Assembly: GCF_012932565.1 (NCBI RefSeq)
Contig: NZ_JABBYJ010000001.1
Coordinates: 1,364,001 to 1,428,000, forward strand
Reading direction: 5' to 3'
Length of the DNA stretch: 64,000 bases
Origin: Sneathiella limimaris
Lineage (GTDB): Bacteria; Pseudomonadota; Alphaproteobacteria; Sneathiellales; Sneathiellaceae
The position numbers were made by a program, and so were the translations under genes. A model generated the notes under the pieces. That model ran no database searches. It saw only the letters and a program-made list of their open reading frames with translations, and had not been told where the DNA came from. This document shows, piece after piece, positions 56,619 to 64,000 of this stretch; position 1 is the stretch's first letter, and every line of letters starts with the position of its first letter.

Positions 56619-57284
56619 TTAATCGCGGGTTTTGACCTTTGCCAGCAGGCGGTGCAGATACTGATCACGGACGCCAATTTCTTCCAGATGCGCGACGGTG
56701 TTTTCAAGATACTCCCGGCTGGAGCCAAGATGACCCTCACCCTGACAGATCCGCTGAACGAGATCCTCATCGCTTAAATGATCGCGATAGCGGGAATGGT
56801 CCCGATTGACGACGAAGGTGAGCCCTTCAATGGATTTACCATCCTCGGTCTTCATTTTTACCCAGCGGGGTAAATAGGCGCCGGAAATCATCTCCCGCAG
56901 CCAGAGGATTTCGGTTTCGCTATCAATCTTGGCAGGTTCAATCAGGAAGGCGCGCCCATTACAGGAGCCACCGGTATCGAGTGCCAGCATGATCCCGGGC
57001 TTTTCCGGACTGCCCCGACCCATGGTGAGATGCAGGCAGTAATGCCGCCGATAGCCATAAAGCCGGGCGGGAACGGACTCGATATAATGAAAAGCCGGGT
57101 TCCAGAGGAGGGAGCCATAGCCAAAGACCCACAGACCTTCCTCAGAAATAGGGGATTGTTGAAGGAAATTATGGCGGCTCTCATCCCGCTCTTCATGGGT
57201 GAGAGCGTCAAACCGCCCTTGTTTGCGGGCCTCTTCGATTAGCATGTCAACCCGTTCACGGGTAAGTTCTTCGCGGGTCAACAT
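56619..57284 (-). CDS. ChaC-like gamma-glutamylcyclotransferase
   Basis: The 221-residue protein carries the VFGYGSLLWNPAFHY loop and the RLYGYRRHYCLHLTMGRGSPEKPGIMLALDTGG block of the ChaC family, which cleaves glutathione to 5-oxoproline and Cys-Gly. It starts 12 bases after the sulfotransferase-like gene and is probably co-transcribed. Glutathione turnover would link it to the GST gene nearby, but that link is inference. Confidence 0.92.
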   Translation of the reverse strand: MLTREELTRERVDMLIEEARKQGRFDALTHEERDESRHNFLQQSPISEEGLWVFGYGSLLWNPAFHYIESVPARLYGYRRHYCLHLTMGRGSPEKPGIMLALDTGGSCNGRAFLIEPAKIDSETEILWLREMISGAYLPRWVKMKTEDGKSIEGLTFVVNRDHSRYRDHLSDEDLVQRICQGEGHLGSSREYLENTVAHLEEIGVRDQYLHRLLAKVKTRD

Positions 57285-57296
57285 CGATAGGGGTTC

Positions 57297-58046
57297 CTAA
57301 TTCTCCAGCTTCAGTTTCCTGGACTTTAACTCAAGATAAATCGGTTCCAGCTCCCGGGCTAGTTTTTCCTGCTCCGGCGTTAAAGTCGCTTCTCTGGCCT
57401 GGTAAGGGGCAAATCCGGTTGAGGCTTCCACGGCGTTATACCAATGAGCAGCCCAGACACCATCTTCTGGTTTGCGCCCCTTTTCCCACTCCAGCATCTG
57501 GGGATAGAAAGAGAGTTTAAGCGTGCTGCAAAGCGCATGCAACATCCCGCTTGGGTTTTTCTGGATATCCTCACCCTCCACAATGACGGGCTTATGGTCA
57601 GCCTGCTGATCGAAATACTCAAAGAGACGCATTTGCTGGTGAAAGCCGGTGGCCTCCGCGGTGACCTGATCATATTTGGCTGAAAAAGACGCGATGACCA
57701 GACGGGGATCGCGGATCAGAAAGCAATGCTTGTGACTGGCAAAGGCGCCAAGATCGATATCCGGTAACATATGCTGGGTCATATGCTTGAGATAGCGCAG
57801 GGTTTTCCCATCGGGCAGGGGTGCGTTGATGTCGGAACTGACCTGCCGCCAGTCCTCAGGCTGGCTTGCCAGAATTTCCGCTCGCATGGGATGGTTAAGC
57901 CCGGTCTCTGTCAGGTAATAGGCGTAGAAAGGTTCATCAACAGGCTGGCAGTCCGGGCGACTGCCGAAGGAGCGCATCATGGCGGTGGAGATATTGCGAG
58001 GTCCGGACCACATGGACAGAATTGTGGCGCTGCTGCCGTCTGACAT
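57297..58046 (-). CDS. Sulfotransferase-like protein
   Basis: The 249-residue protein has a PAPS-binding-like loop at ILSMWSGPRNISTAMMRSFGSRPD and a second motif LIRDPRLVIASFSAKY, as in sulfotransferase-fold proteins. The function in bacteria of this subgroup is unproven, and some members are annotated without activity. It lies 70 bases after the acyl-CoA dehydrogenase stop, behind a terminator, and directly before chaC. Confidence 0.8.
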   Translation of the reverse strand: MSDGSSATILSMWSGPRNISTAMMRSFGSRPDCQPVDEPFYAYYLTETGLNHPMRAEILASQPEDWRQVSSDINAPLPDGKTLRYLKHMTQHMLPDIDLGAFASHKHCFLIRDPRLVIASFSAKYDQVTAEATGFHQQMRLFEYFDQQADHKPVIVEGEDIQKNPSGMLHALCSTLKLSFYPQMLEWEKGRKPEDGVWAAHWYNAVEASTGFAPYQAREATLTPEQEKLARELEPIYLELKSRKLKLEN

Positions 58047-58065
58047 CTACCCTCCATTTACTCTC

Positions 58066-58095
58066 AAATAAAAGAGGGGACGAAACCGTCCCCTC
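58066..58095 (-). terminator. Rho-independent terminator after acyl-CoA dehydrogenase
   Basis: On the minus strand GAGGGGACG and CGTCCCCTC pair around GTTT, followed by TTTTATTTG. Confidence 0.88.
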
Positions 58096-58116
58096 ATTCG
58101 TAAAAACCGAAGCGGA

Positions 58117-59322
58117 TCAGAGGCCAAGGATCAGCTTAGCCATAATGTTCCGCTGAATTTCATTGGAGCCGCCATAGATAGACACCTTGCGGGCATTGAA
58201 ATAACGCGGCGCTGCGCCGCTGGCGTAATCCGGTCCGACGGGATCTGTGTTCTGACCCGGAATGAGCGGCAAGAAGGGGACGCCGTATGTGCCCACAGCT
58301 TCAAGGGCAAGCTCGACAACTTCCTGATAAAGGTCCGTTCCGCGACATTTCATCAGAGAACTTTCAGGACCCATATTCTGGCCGGAGGTCAGCTTGCTAA
58401 GGATCCGAAGCTCGGTCATTTCAAGGGCCTGAATGGCGACCTCAAGTTTTGCCAACTTATTGCGGAAATCCGGATTGTTGATTACAGGCTCTCCACCATC
58501 CACTTCTTTTGCCGCGATAGCGCGCACTTTCTGCGCTCCGCGTTTCAGGCGACCGGCATAGGCATTGCCCCGCTCAAATTCCAGAAGATACTTGGCGTAG
58601 GTCCAGCCTTTGTTGATTTCGCCAACAAGGTTTTCTTTTGGAACAACCACATCCTGGAAGAACACTTGATTGATTTCCTGCGCACCTTCGATCGGTTGAT
58701 CAAGTGTGTAGATCGGATCAATGGTGATGCCTGGTGTGTTCATATCGATCAGCAGGAAAGAAATCCCTTCCTGACGCTTGCCTTCCTTGCTGGTCCGCAC
58801 GAGGCAGAAGATCCAGTCTGCATACTGGGCCAAAGTGGTCCAGATTTTGGAGCCGTTGCAGAGGAAATGATCGCCTTTGTCCTCAGCCTTCATCTGAAGA
58901 GACGCAAGGTCAGAACCTGAACCCGGCTCGGAATAGCCCTGACACCACCAGTCTTCGTTGCTCAGCATCCGAGGCAGGTAGTAGTCTTTCTGCTCCTGAC
59001 TACCGAACTTCATCAATACAGGTGCACACATCTTAATGCCAAACGGCATGATACCTGGCGCGTTGTGGTTGGCCATTTCGGTATCGAAGATATATTTCTG
59101 GGTCGTTGTCCATCCAGGTCCGCCATACTCAACAGGCCAGTCGGGGGCGAGCCAGCCTTTTTCGTTCAGCGCTTTTTGCCAGCGGACATGGTCTTCTTTC
59201 GGAAGGTAGCTGTTGCGGTTATCAGCCATCTTCTGTTTGAGGTCATCGGTCAGATTTGTATTAATGAAATCGATGACTTCCTCGCGAAAGGCGTTATCCT
59301 TACTTGAAAATGAGAGATCCAT
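58117..59322 (-). CDS. Acyl-CoA dehydrogenase
   Basis: The 401-residue flavoenzyme oxidises acyl-CoA and passes electrons to ETF. Typical stretches are WPVEYGGPGWTTTQKYIF, WCQGYSEPGSGSDLASLQ and ISIYGGSNEIQRNIMAKLILG near the C-terminus. ATG 59322 has AGAGGAAAG upstream. A longer frame begins at 59424 but has no family similarity. It resembles the group acting on bulky or long-chain substrates. Confidence 0.95.
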   Translation of the reverse strand: MDLSFSSKDNAFREEVIDFINTNLTDDLKQKMADNRNSYLPKEDHVRWQKALNEKGWLAPDWPVEYGGPGWTTTQKYIFDTEMANHNAPGIMPFGIKMCAPVLMKFGSQEQKDYYLPRMLSNEDWWCQGYSEPGSGSDLASLQMKAEDKGDHFLCNGSKIWTTLAQYADWIFCLVRTSKEGKRQEGISFLLIDMNTPGITIDPIYTLDQPIEGAQEINQVFFQDVVVPKENLVGEINKGWTYAKYLLEFERGNAYAGRLKRGAQKVRAIAAKEVDGGEPVINNPDFRNKLAKLEVAIQALEMTELRILSKLTSGQNMGPESSLMKCRGTDLYQEVVELALEAVGTYGVPFLPLIPGQNTDPVGPDYASGAAPRYFNARKVSIYGGSNEIQRNIMAKLILGL

Positions 59323-59443
59323 GCTTTCCTCTTTTTTATTACTTATATTCCAACTAGCGCCGACCCGGCGTAAATTGTAGCATAAATGAGTTTCTGTCAT
59401 TAATGGGATGAGGGAAGCATACAACCAGTTTCACGGAGAAGAA

Positions 59444-59836
59444 ATGAAAAAAACAGTAAAAGAAATGGTTGCGGACGCAAATAGCCGAATTGAGACAATT
59501 TCAGTGGACCAGGCAAAGGCGCTACTGGGCAACGAGGATGTTCAGTTTGTGGATATTCGCGACGTTCGGGAACTTTATCGGGAAGGTGCTGTCCCCGGTG
59601 CCATGCATGCCCCGCGCGGCATGCTGGAATTCTGGGTTGATCCGGAAAGCCCCTATCACCGCCCTGAATTTGCCAGCGGCAAGAAATTTGTATTCTTCTG
59701 CGCGGCTGGATGGCGCTCTGCCCTGGCAACAGATACGGTCCAGTCCATGGGGCTTGAAAATGTCTGTCACATAGATGGCGGTTTTGGTGCCTGGAAAGAA
59801 GCCGGCGGCCCTACAGAGGAAAAATCCCCGAAATAA
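59444..59836 (+). CDS. Rhodanese-like protein
   Basis: The 130-residue single rhodanese domain has VQFVDIRDVRELYREGAVPGAMHAPRGML and the active-site loop FFCAAGWRSALATD with Cys present. It may handle sulfur or act as a thiosulfate sulfurtransferase. ATG 59444 has GGAGAAG just upstream. A terminator hairpin follows. Confidence 0.92.
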   Translation: MKKTVKEMVADANSRIETISVDQAKALLGNEDVQFVDIRDVRELYREGAVPGAMHAPRGMLEFWVDPESPYHRPEFASGKKFVFFCAAGWRSALATDTVQSMGLENVCHIDGGFGAWKEAGGPTEEKSPK

Positions 59837-59853
59837 GACGCTGAGAAATACTG

Positions 59854-59892
59854 AAAAGGCAATGCCAGGAAAGTTGAACATTGCCTTTTCAA
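59854..59892 (+). terminator. Terminator after the rhodanese gene
   Basis: AAAAGGCAATG (59854-59864) and CATTGCCTTTT (59879-59889) form an 11-bp stem with A/T flanks and a 14-base loop. Confidence 0.75.
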
Positions 59893-59941
59893 ATCCAGCA
59901 AACTGAAATCTTGGTGGATTGGTAGAATTAATTTAGATGTC

Positions 59942-60169
59942 CTAATTGCCGGATAGGGACTTACGATAATCTGGAACGGGTAGGCCCCCGATCCCCCAAT
60001 TGGCCATTTCTACTTCATCAATGGTGATAAAAGTGGAGGACGGGCTCTTCCCCAGAATGTCTTGGAGAAGATCGGTCACCCCCTTGATTAACTGGGCTTT
60101 CTGTTCTGGCGAAGGCCCGGTTCCATTCGGTCCTCCTTCCTGGGTGACTTTGATGTTTACATAAGGCAT
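59942..60169 (-). CDS. 4-oxalocrotonate tautomerase family protein
   Basis: The 75-residue protein begins MPYVNIKVTQEGG, so Pro2 becomes the catalytic N-terminal proline. The rest is the usual SPEQKAQLIKGVTDLLQDILGKSPSSTFITIDEV fold. Substrate is unknown. It is the last gene of a three-gene operon with GST and an NTF2-like protein. Confidence 0.92.
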   Translation of the reverse strand: MPYVNIKVTQEGGPNGTGPSPEQKAQLIKGVTDLLQDILGKSPSSTFITIDEVEMANWGIGGLPVPDYRKSLSGN

Positions 60170-60190
60170 TTGATGTTTCCTTTCGGGTTA

Positions 60191-60562
60191 CTAAAGGGTT
60201 TCCCAGACAAAGATCTTGGACTGGATTAACCATGTTCCCTCTGATTTGGTGAGGGTGAGATAGTCCGTATAGTGGCGGTTCAGCATCTGCATGTTAGCCC
60301 GTATGAATGCCATCCCGCCGGGATCAATATCGATCCGTTCTATCTGACCAGTTATCTGCGCGCCCTTGCTTTTAGGGGATTCCCGGTCTACCAGAACTTG
60401 TAGATACTCCTTAACTGAAAGGTTGCGATAGAAGCCTTGTGTGGCATCTACATATCGGGCATCGGGGTGGAAGATCGGCCTTATCAGATCGGGATCTGCC
60501 TGATGAAGAGCAGTAAAGTAAGTTTCCATCAGGTCAGTGATTAGCTGTATTTCGGTGCTCAT
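60191..60562 (-). CDS. NTF2-like (lumazine-binding-like) protein
   Basis: The 123-residue protein has an NTF2/SnoaL-like cone fold: LITDLMETYFTALHQADPDLIRPIFHPDARYVD and YTDYLTLTKSEGTWLIQSKIFVWET. Members bind or convert small molecules. It overlaps the GST stop by one base (TAATG), so translation is coupled. Confidence 0.85.
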   Translation of the reverse strand: MSTEIQLITDLMETYFTALHQADPDLIRPIFHPDARYVDATQGFYRNLSVKEYLQVLVDRESPKSKGAQITGQIERIDIDPGGMAFIRANMQMLNRHYTDYLTLTKSEGTWLIQSKIFVWETL

Positions 60563-61170
60563 TAAAGGAGGCCTTCGGCCTGCATTGCGCTTACAGCTGA
60601 CGGACGACTGGCGATGCGTTTTTGATACGCTTCCAGATCAGGCCAGTTTGCCAACTCGATGCCAACGAAGTTTGACCAGTTGACCACGACAAACAGATAT
60701 GCGTCTGCAACCGAGAATTCATCTCCTAGCAAATGCCGACGCCCATCTGCAAACAGGTTGGCAATATAGTCAAACTTTTGACCGATATTTTGAATGGCCG
60801 CTTTCTTGGCTTCTGCAGAGGATGCAGAGTGGAACAAGGGGCTGAAAGCTTTATGTAATTCCGAACCAATATAGTTGAGATAGGAGTTCATCCGTGCTCG
60901 TTGAAGACTTCCTGATACTGGCGCCAAACCGGTTTCGGGGTGGGTATCTGCCAAATACTGCAAGATTGAAGGGCCTTCGGTTAGGATCTCCTCTTCACCA
61001 AGTTGCAGGGCTGGTACATAGCCGTTTGCATTGATGGCATGATAATTTACTCCGGAAGCCGTCAGACCCTTTTCAGTATCTACCTGCTCTGTTTCGAAAA
61101 CAGCGTTTACTTCCTTCAGGATAATATGGCTGGCAAGTGAACAGGCACCGGGTTTCATATAAAGTTTCAT
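60562..61170 (-). CDS. Glutathione S-transferase, beta-class-like
   Basis: The 202-residue protein has MKLYMKPGACSLASHIIL with Cys10, the catalytic residue of bacterial beta-class enzymes, and the EGPSILQYLADTHP glutathione-binding motif. A C-terminal helical domain follows. With the NTF2-like and tautomerase genes it forms an operon opposite a LysR gene, suggesting inducible handling of an electrophilic or aromatic compound. Confidence 0.93.
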   Translation of the reverse strand: MKLYMKPGACSLASHIILKEVNAVFETEQVDTEKGLTASGVNYHAINANGYVPALQLGEEEILTEGPSILQYLADTHPETGLAPVSGSLQRARMNSYLNYIGSELHKAFSPLFHSASSAEAKKAAIQNIGQKFDYIANLFADGRRHLLGDEFSVADAYLFVVVNWSNFVGIELANWPDLEAYQKRIASRPSAVSAMQAEGLL

Positions 61171-61200
61171 CTGTGTCTCTCCTTGTTGTGGGACAAGACA

Positions 61201-61215
61201 TAGGTAATTGACCTA
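61201..61215. promoter_or_regulatory. LysR-type operator between gst and the LysR gene
   Basis: TAGGT-AATTG-ACCTA is a perfect palindrome of T-N11-A type. A second inverted repeat, ATGATC-N9-GATCAT, lies at 61249-61269, giving the usual recognition and activation sites in the 110-base divergent region. Confidence 0.6.
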
Positions 61216-61280
61216 ATGATCAATAAATAATATTGTTTTGTAATTTAAATGATCTAATTATTCGATCATAAGGGTGGCCC

Positions 61281-62165
61281 TTGAAACTTGAAGCTTTGCA
61301 GACATTACATGCGATTGTAACTGAAGGCAGCTTTCGGGCAGCCGCCAGTCGAATGAACAAGGCACAGTCTGCTCTTAGCCATGCGATTGCCAAACTTGAA
61401 GACGATGTCGGATTTCCGCTTTTATCCAGAGAGACCTACCGGCCGGAGCTGACCCAGAAAGGGAAGATATTCTATCAGCAGGCGCAGCAGGTCTTACAGC
61501 AGATGCATTTGTTGCGAAATGTCACCCAGTCTTTGAACGCTGGACAGGAGGCAGAGGTCAAATTGGCAGTGACGGCGACGTATCCGCTTTTCCCGATGCT
61601 GGATTTGGTTGCTGATCTGAAGTCGAAATGGCCCGCGACACATATTAAGCTTGCTAGAGAGAATATGGGTGGGGCGTTAAACCAATTGATGACGGGACAG
61701 GCTGACGTGATCATCGCAACGCTCGATGGTGTTCCGCTAGAGGATGTTGAGGTCGCCGCCCTGGAAACGGTGACAATCCTACCAGTGGCCAGTCCCAAAC
61801 TGATTTCAGACACAGATAACCGCGTTTATTCCAGGCTGGAGATGCAACGCTATACCCAAGTTGTTGTCGCAGATAGCCGTCAGGGGGAGTTTACTCAAAG
61901 CCGGGATTTGCTGCCGGGTGCGGAAAGATGGACGGTTTCAGATTTCTACGCGAAGAAAGAGATTATCCTGTCCGGTCATGGATGGGGTGGAATGCCGGAT
62001 CATTTGATTGAAAGCGAAATGGAAAGCGGGCTGTTGGTACCGCTGGATATTGAAGATTTTCCCTCCAGAACATCCAGAATATTCAAGATCCGGAGGCGGG
62101 ATAGTAAGGTGGGTTTGGTGGGGGCAGAGTTATGGGATAGCCTCAAAAAAGGCGGCGTTTCGTGA
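61281..62165 (+). CDS. LysR-family transcriptional regulator
   Basis: The 294-residue protein has an N-terminal helix-turn-helix (LHAIVTEGSFRAAASRMNKAQSALSHAIAKLEDDVGFPLLSR) and a periplasmic-binding-type effector domain. It is divergent from the gst operon and probably controls it. The start is TTG with AAGGGTGG 5 bases upstream. A terminator stem begins in its last codons. Confidence 0.93.
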   Translation: MKLEALQTLHAIVTEGSFRAAASRMNKAQSALSHAIAKLEDDVGFPLLSRETYRPELTQKGKIFYQQAQQVLQQMHLLRNVTQSLNAGQEAEVKLAVTATYPLFPMLDLVADLKSKWPATHIKLARENMGGALNQLMTGQADVIIATLDGVPLEDVEVAALETVTILPVASPKLISDTDNRVYSRLEMQRYTQVVVADSRQGEFTQSRDLLPGAERWTVSDFYAKKEIILSGHGWGGMPDHLIESEMESGLLVPLDIEDFPSRTSRIFKIRRRDSKVGLVGAELWDSLKKGGVS

Positions 62166-62179
62166 AAGCCGCCTTTTTA
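62145..62179. terminator. Bidirectional terminator between LysR and AsmA genes
   Basis: AAGGCGGC and GCCGCCTT pair, with an inner TTTC/GAAA stem, flanked by A and T runs. It lies across the LysR stop codon and 20 bases beyond the end of the convergent AsmA gene. Confidence 0.9.
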
Positions 62180-62198
62180 AGGTTTCTAATCGTAGGGC

Positions 62199-64000
62199 CT
62201 AGTTTTTCTTGCCGCCTAAAAGACCGCCAAGTCCTTTGAGGGCGTTGCCCGCATCCTCTTTGAGTTTGTCGGTGATGCTGCCTCCATCGCTGGTGCCACC
62301 ACTCGTAACTCCCTTCAGTTGGTCCTTCAGGTTGTCAGTGTTGACCGCATTAGAGAGAACACCTGCCAGATCAGGTGCAAATTTCGGATCTTCCCAGCTG
62401 CCGGTGATGTTCACCGGGACCATAACGCCGGATGCATCTTTCCCGCCCTGACCTTTGCTGGAGGCAGTGACTTTTGGCTCAACCCGGTAATCGAGGGTTT
62501 TGGGTGGCATGCTGACGGTGCCCTTGCCAGCCACCTGAATAAACGGGTTCAGCATTTTCAGGTCATTGTTTTTCAGGATCCCGTTTGTGATGGTGTAGGT
62601 GCCTGAAAGCTCCGCAAAGTCAGTTTTCTGGGCTTCCCCACTGCCAGTGAAGGCACTGGCCACATTGCGAGCCATGGCCGCAAGATTGATGCCGTTGATG
62701 GCCCCATCGGTAAAGAGGATGCTGCCCTTGCCATTTAGATTATCGACGAATGTTTTCTGGGAGGTACCGGCTGTGGTGACATCAATGTCAAAATTGCCGG
62801 TTCCTTCCAATTTGTCAAAATCAGCCGCATCTTTGAGGAACGGCTGGAGGTTCAAACCTTTCAGCGCAAAGGTATTGGCGATTTTGGCTGACGAGCCCTG
62901 GGCATTGACAGTTACGCTGCCCTTGCCGGATCCCTGATAAAGGGCAAGCTCGTTAAGGTCCAGTTTCAGGATCCCGTCCTTCAGAAGTGCCGCAAGGCTT
63001 GTCTGGCCGACTTTTATTTTCTGAACCAGAAGTTGGCCAACGGAGAGCTTAAAGTCTGCGTTGACAGATTTAAGGGCGCTGAAATCAATTGGTGTGCTGT
63101 CCCATTTCTCACCAGACTTGGCGGGCGCTGCCGCTGCTGGTTTTTCTGACGCACCGCCTTCTGACATATACGGGTTCACATCAAGGACCGGCAGGTTCAA
63201 ATCGCCTTTTAACGAGGGGACCTTGCCGCCCAGGTTAGCCGCAAAATTACCCGTTGCCTTGATGGCGTCGAAGCTCAGGTCTGCATTTGTAAAGGAATAG
63301 GTGTCTCCCTTAACGCCAACATCGCCTTTGATGATCACCGCTTCCATGGTGCCGTCTTTGGCCTCAATCGGTTCAGCAGCCCAGGCGAGCAGTCCTTTAA
63401 GGGAAGGCACGTTCAGTTCAGTTGCGCCGGTGACATTAACCGGGGTCAGGCTATTGATGTTACCATCAAATGTCAGGGTGACCTTGGTGGATTTAACGCC
63501 GACCGAAGCGGTAGTTGCCTTATTTTCCAGAACCGCGCGAAGGGCGCCGAGCTCGGTGTTCAGTTCAATTTTCTCGTCTCTCCAGACGGCGGATCCTGCG
63601 GTTTTAAAGGGCTGATCCAGGCCATTGAGTTCTAACGCCAGGTTGGCGTTTTTAATTTCGTGAGTGACGCCGGCTTGCAAGTCCCGATAGGTGATGGCCC
63701 CGTTTTTGATCTGAACATCACCCAGGTTCAAGTCACTGATCCCCAGATCCGCAGCCCCGCCATCGCTGCTTTCGGTTTTTTCTGCAGGCGCGCTGGAGGC
63801 GGTTTCAAATTCCCAGTTTTTTTTGCCCGACTTGTCGACTTCCAGAACGATAACCGGTTTGTCCAAAATGAACTTATCAACGGAGACCTGTCCGCTTAGA
63901 AGCGGCATGAGGTTCAGCTCAAGCGTAAGCTGATCAATGGTCGCCATATTCGGAATTTCGCTATTGGGCGCGTTAGAGAACGAAACCTTGCTGGCGTTTA
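62199..64000 (-). CDS. AsmA family protein, C-terminal part (5' partial)
   Basis: The frame is open to the window edge; an internal ATG at 63947 is not the start, because NASKVSFSNAPNSEIPN continues upstream in frame. The visible 600 residues have AsmA features: LMPLLSGQVSVDKFILDKPVIVLEVD, repeated beta-strand blocks, and a C-terminal NITGSWEDPKFAPDLAGVL. AsmA-like proteins are inner-membrane-anchored and bridge the periplasm, affecting lipid transport to the outer membrane. The N-terminal anchor lies outside the window. Confidence 0.9.
   Translation of the reverse strand, partial: NASKVSFSNAPNSEIPNMATIDQLTLELNLMPLLSGQVSVDKFILDKPVIVLEVDKSGKKNWEFETASSAPAEKTESSDGGAADLGISDLNLGDVQIKNGAITYRDLQAGVTHEIKNANLALELNGLDQPFKTAGSAVWRDEKIELNTELGALRAVLENKATTASVGVKSTKVTLTFDGNINSLTPVNVTGATELNVPSLKGLLAWAAEPIEAKDGTMEAVIIKGDVGVKGDTYSFTNADLSFDAIKATGNFAANLGGKVPSLKGDLNLPVLDVNPYMSEGGASEKPAAAAPAKSGEKWDSTPIDFSALKSVNADFKLSVGQLLVQKIKVGQTSLAALLKDGILKLDLNELALYQGSGKGSVTVNAQGSSAKIANTFALKGLNLQPFLKDAADFDKLEGTGNFDIDVTTAGTSQKTFVDNLNGKGSILFTDGAINGINLAAMARNVASAFTGSGEAQKTDFAELSGTYTITNGILKNNDLKMLNPFIQVAGKGTVSMPPKTLDYRVEPKVTASSKGQGGKDASGVMVPVNITGSWEDPKFAPDLAGVLSNAVNTDNLKDQLKGVTSGGTSDGGSITDKLKEDAGNALKGLGGLLGGKKN

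Overview
The window reads as chromosomal DNA of an alphaproteobacterium. The evidence is the aa3 cytochrome oxidase assembly order (ctaD-ctaB-small protein-ctaG-ctaE-DUF983-SURF1), an F0 ATP synthase operon with separate b and b' subunits and no F1 genes, CcrM next to RNase HII, mutY-DUF721-dsbA-smc, acuR-acuI, and ispH-thrB-rnhA. A CheZ, a DUF642-like protein with a VPLPA-type C-terminal sorting tail, and a tandem glycine riboswitch are also present. I cannot name the genus from sequence alone; a marine Sneathiella/Kiloniella/Rhodospirillales-like bacterium would fit. No integrase, transposase, prophage or CRISPR array was found.

Layout. 1-4.2 kb: end of the cytochrome c oxidase operon. 4.2-9.1 kb: M32 carboxypeptidase, thrC, M16 protease and RimJ-like acetyltransferase. 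9.1-15.4 kb: yqgE, DsbD-like periplasmic protein, Prx5, rnhA, a cheZ on the opposite strand, thrB, ispH and a lipoprotein. 15.4-17.4 kb: a split aerotaxis-like pair (MCP plus separate PAS protein). 17.5-22.3 kb: riboswitch-controlled glycine cleavage operon gcvT-H-PA-PB. 22.4-24.9 kb: F0 operon atpI-B-E-F'-F behind a strong promoter. 25-33 kb: smc, dsbA, DUF721, mutY, an EF-hand protein, ccrM and rnhB, with a GANTC cluster before ccrM. 33-40.4 kb: AhpD-like protein, acuI, acuR with operator, a radical SAM protein behind a LexA-type box, PilZ, moaB, soluble lytic transglycosylase and a diverged uracil-DNA glycosylase. 40.6-46.1 kb: ETF-ubiquinone oxidoreductase, TPR lipoprotein, ispE, a hydrolase-like lipoprotein and tRNA-Gln. 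46.1-49 kb: a less conserved stretch with a candidate ncRNA, DUF4269, a 0.6 kb gap and a GAF-linked nucleotide cyclase. 49-54.2 kb: fadD and the oxyR/ahpC-ahpF peroxide-defence locus. 54.2-55.7 kb: AT-rich, repeat-rich accessory region with the C-terminal sorting-signal protein and a candidate repeat-containing ncRNA. 55.7-64 kb: solute-binding protein, chaC, sulfotransferase-like, acyl-CoA dehydrogenase, rhodanese, a LysR-controlled gst-NTF2-tautomerase operon, and the start-less end of an AsmA protein.

How the parts connect. Respiration (oxidase biogenesis, F0, ETF-QO, acyl-CoA dehydrogenase, FadD) and oxidative or electrophile defence (OxyR/AhpCF, Prx5, AcuRI, GST operon) dominate. Cell-cycle and genome-maintenance genes (CcrM, SMC, MutY, RNases H, SOS-type radical SAM) form a second theme. 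The least explained sequences are noncoding: the GTACC-repeat locus near 55.4-55.6 kb, the transcript candidate after tRNA-Gln, and the TTAACCA/CtrA-like sites before the sorting-signal protein.
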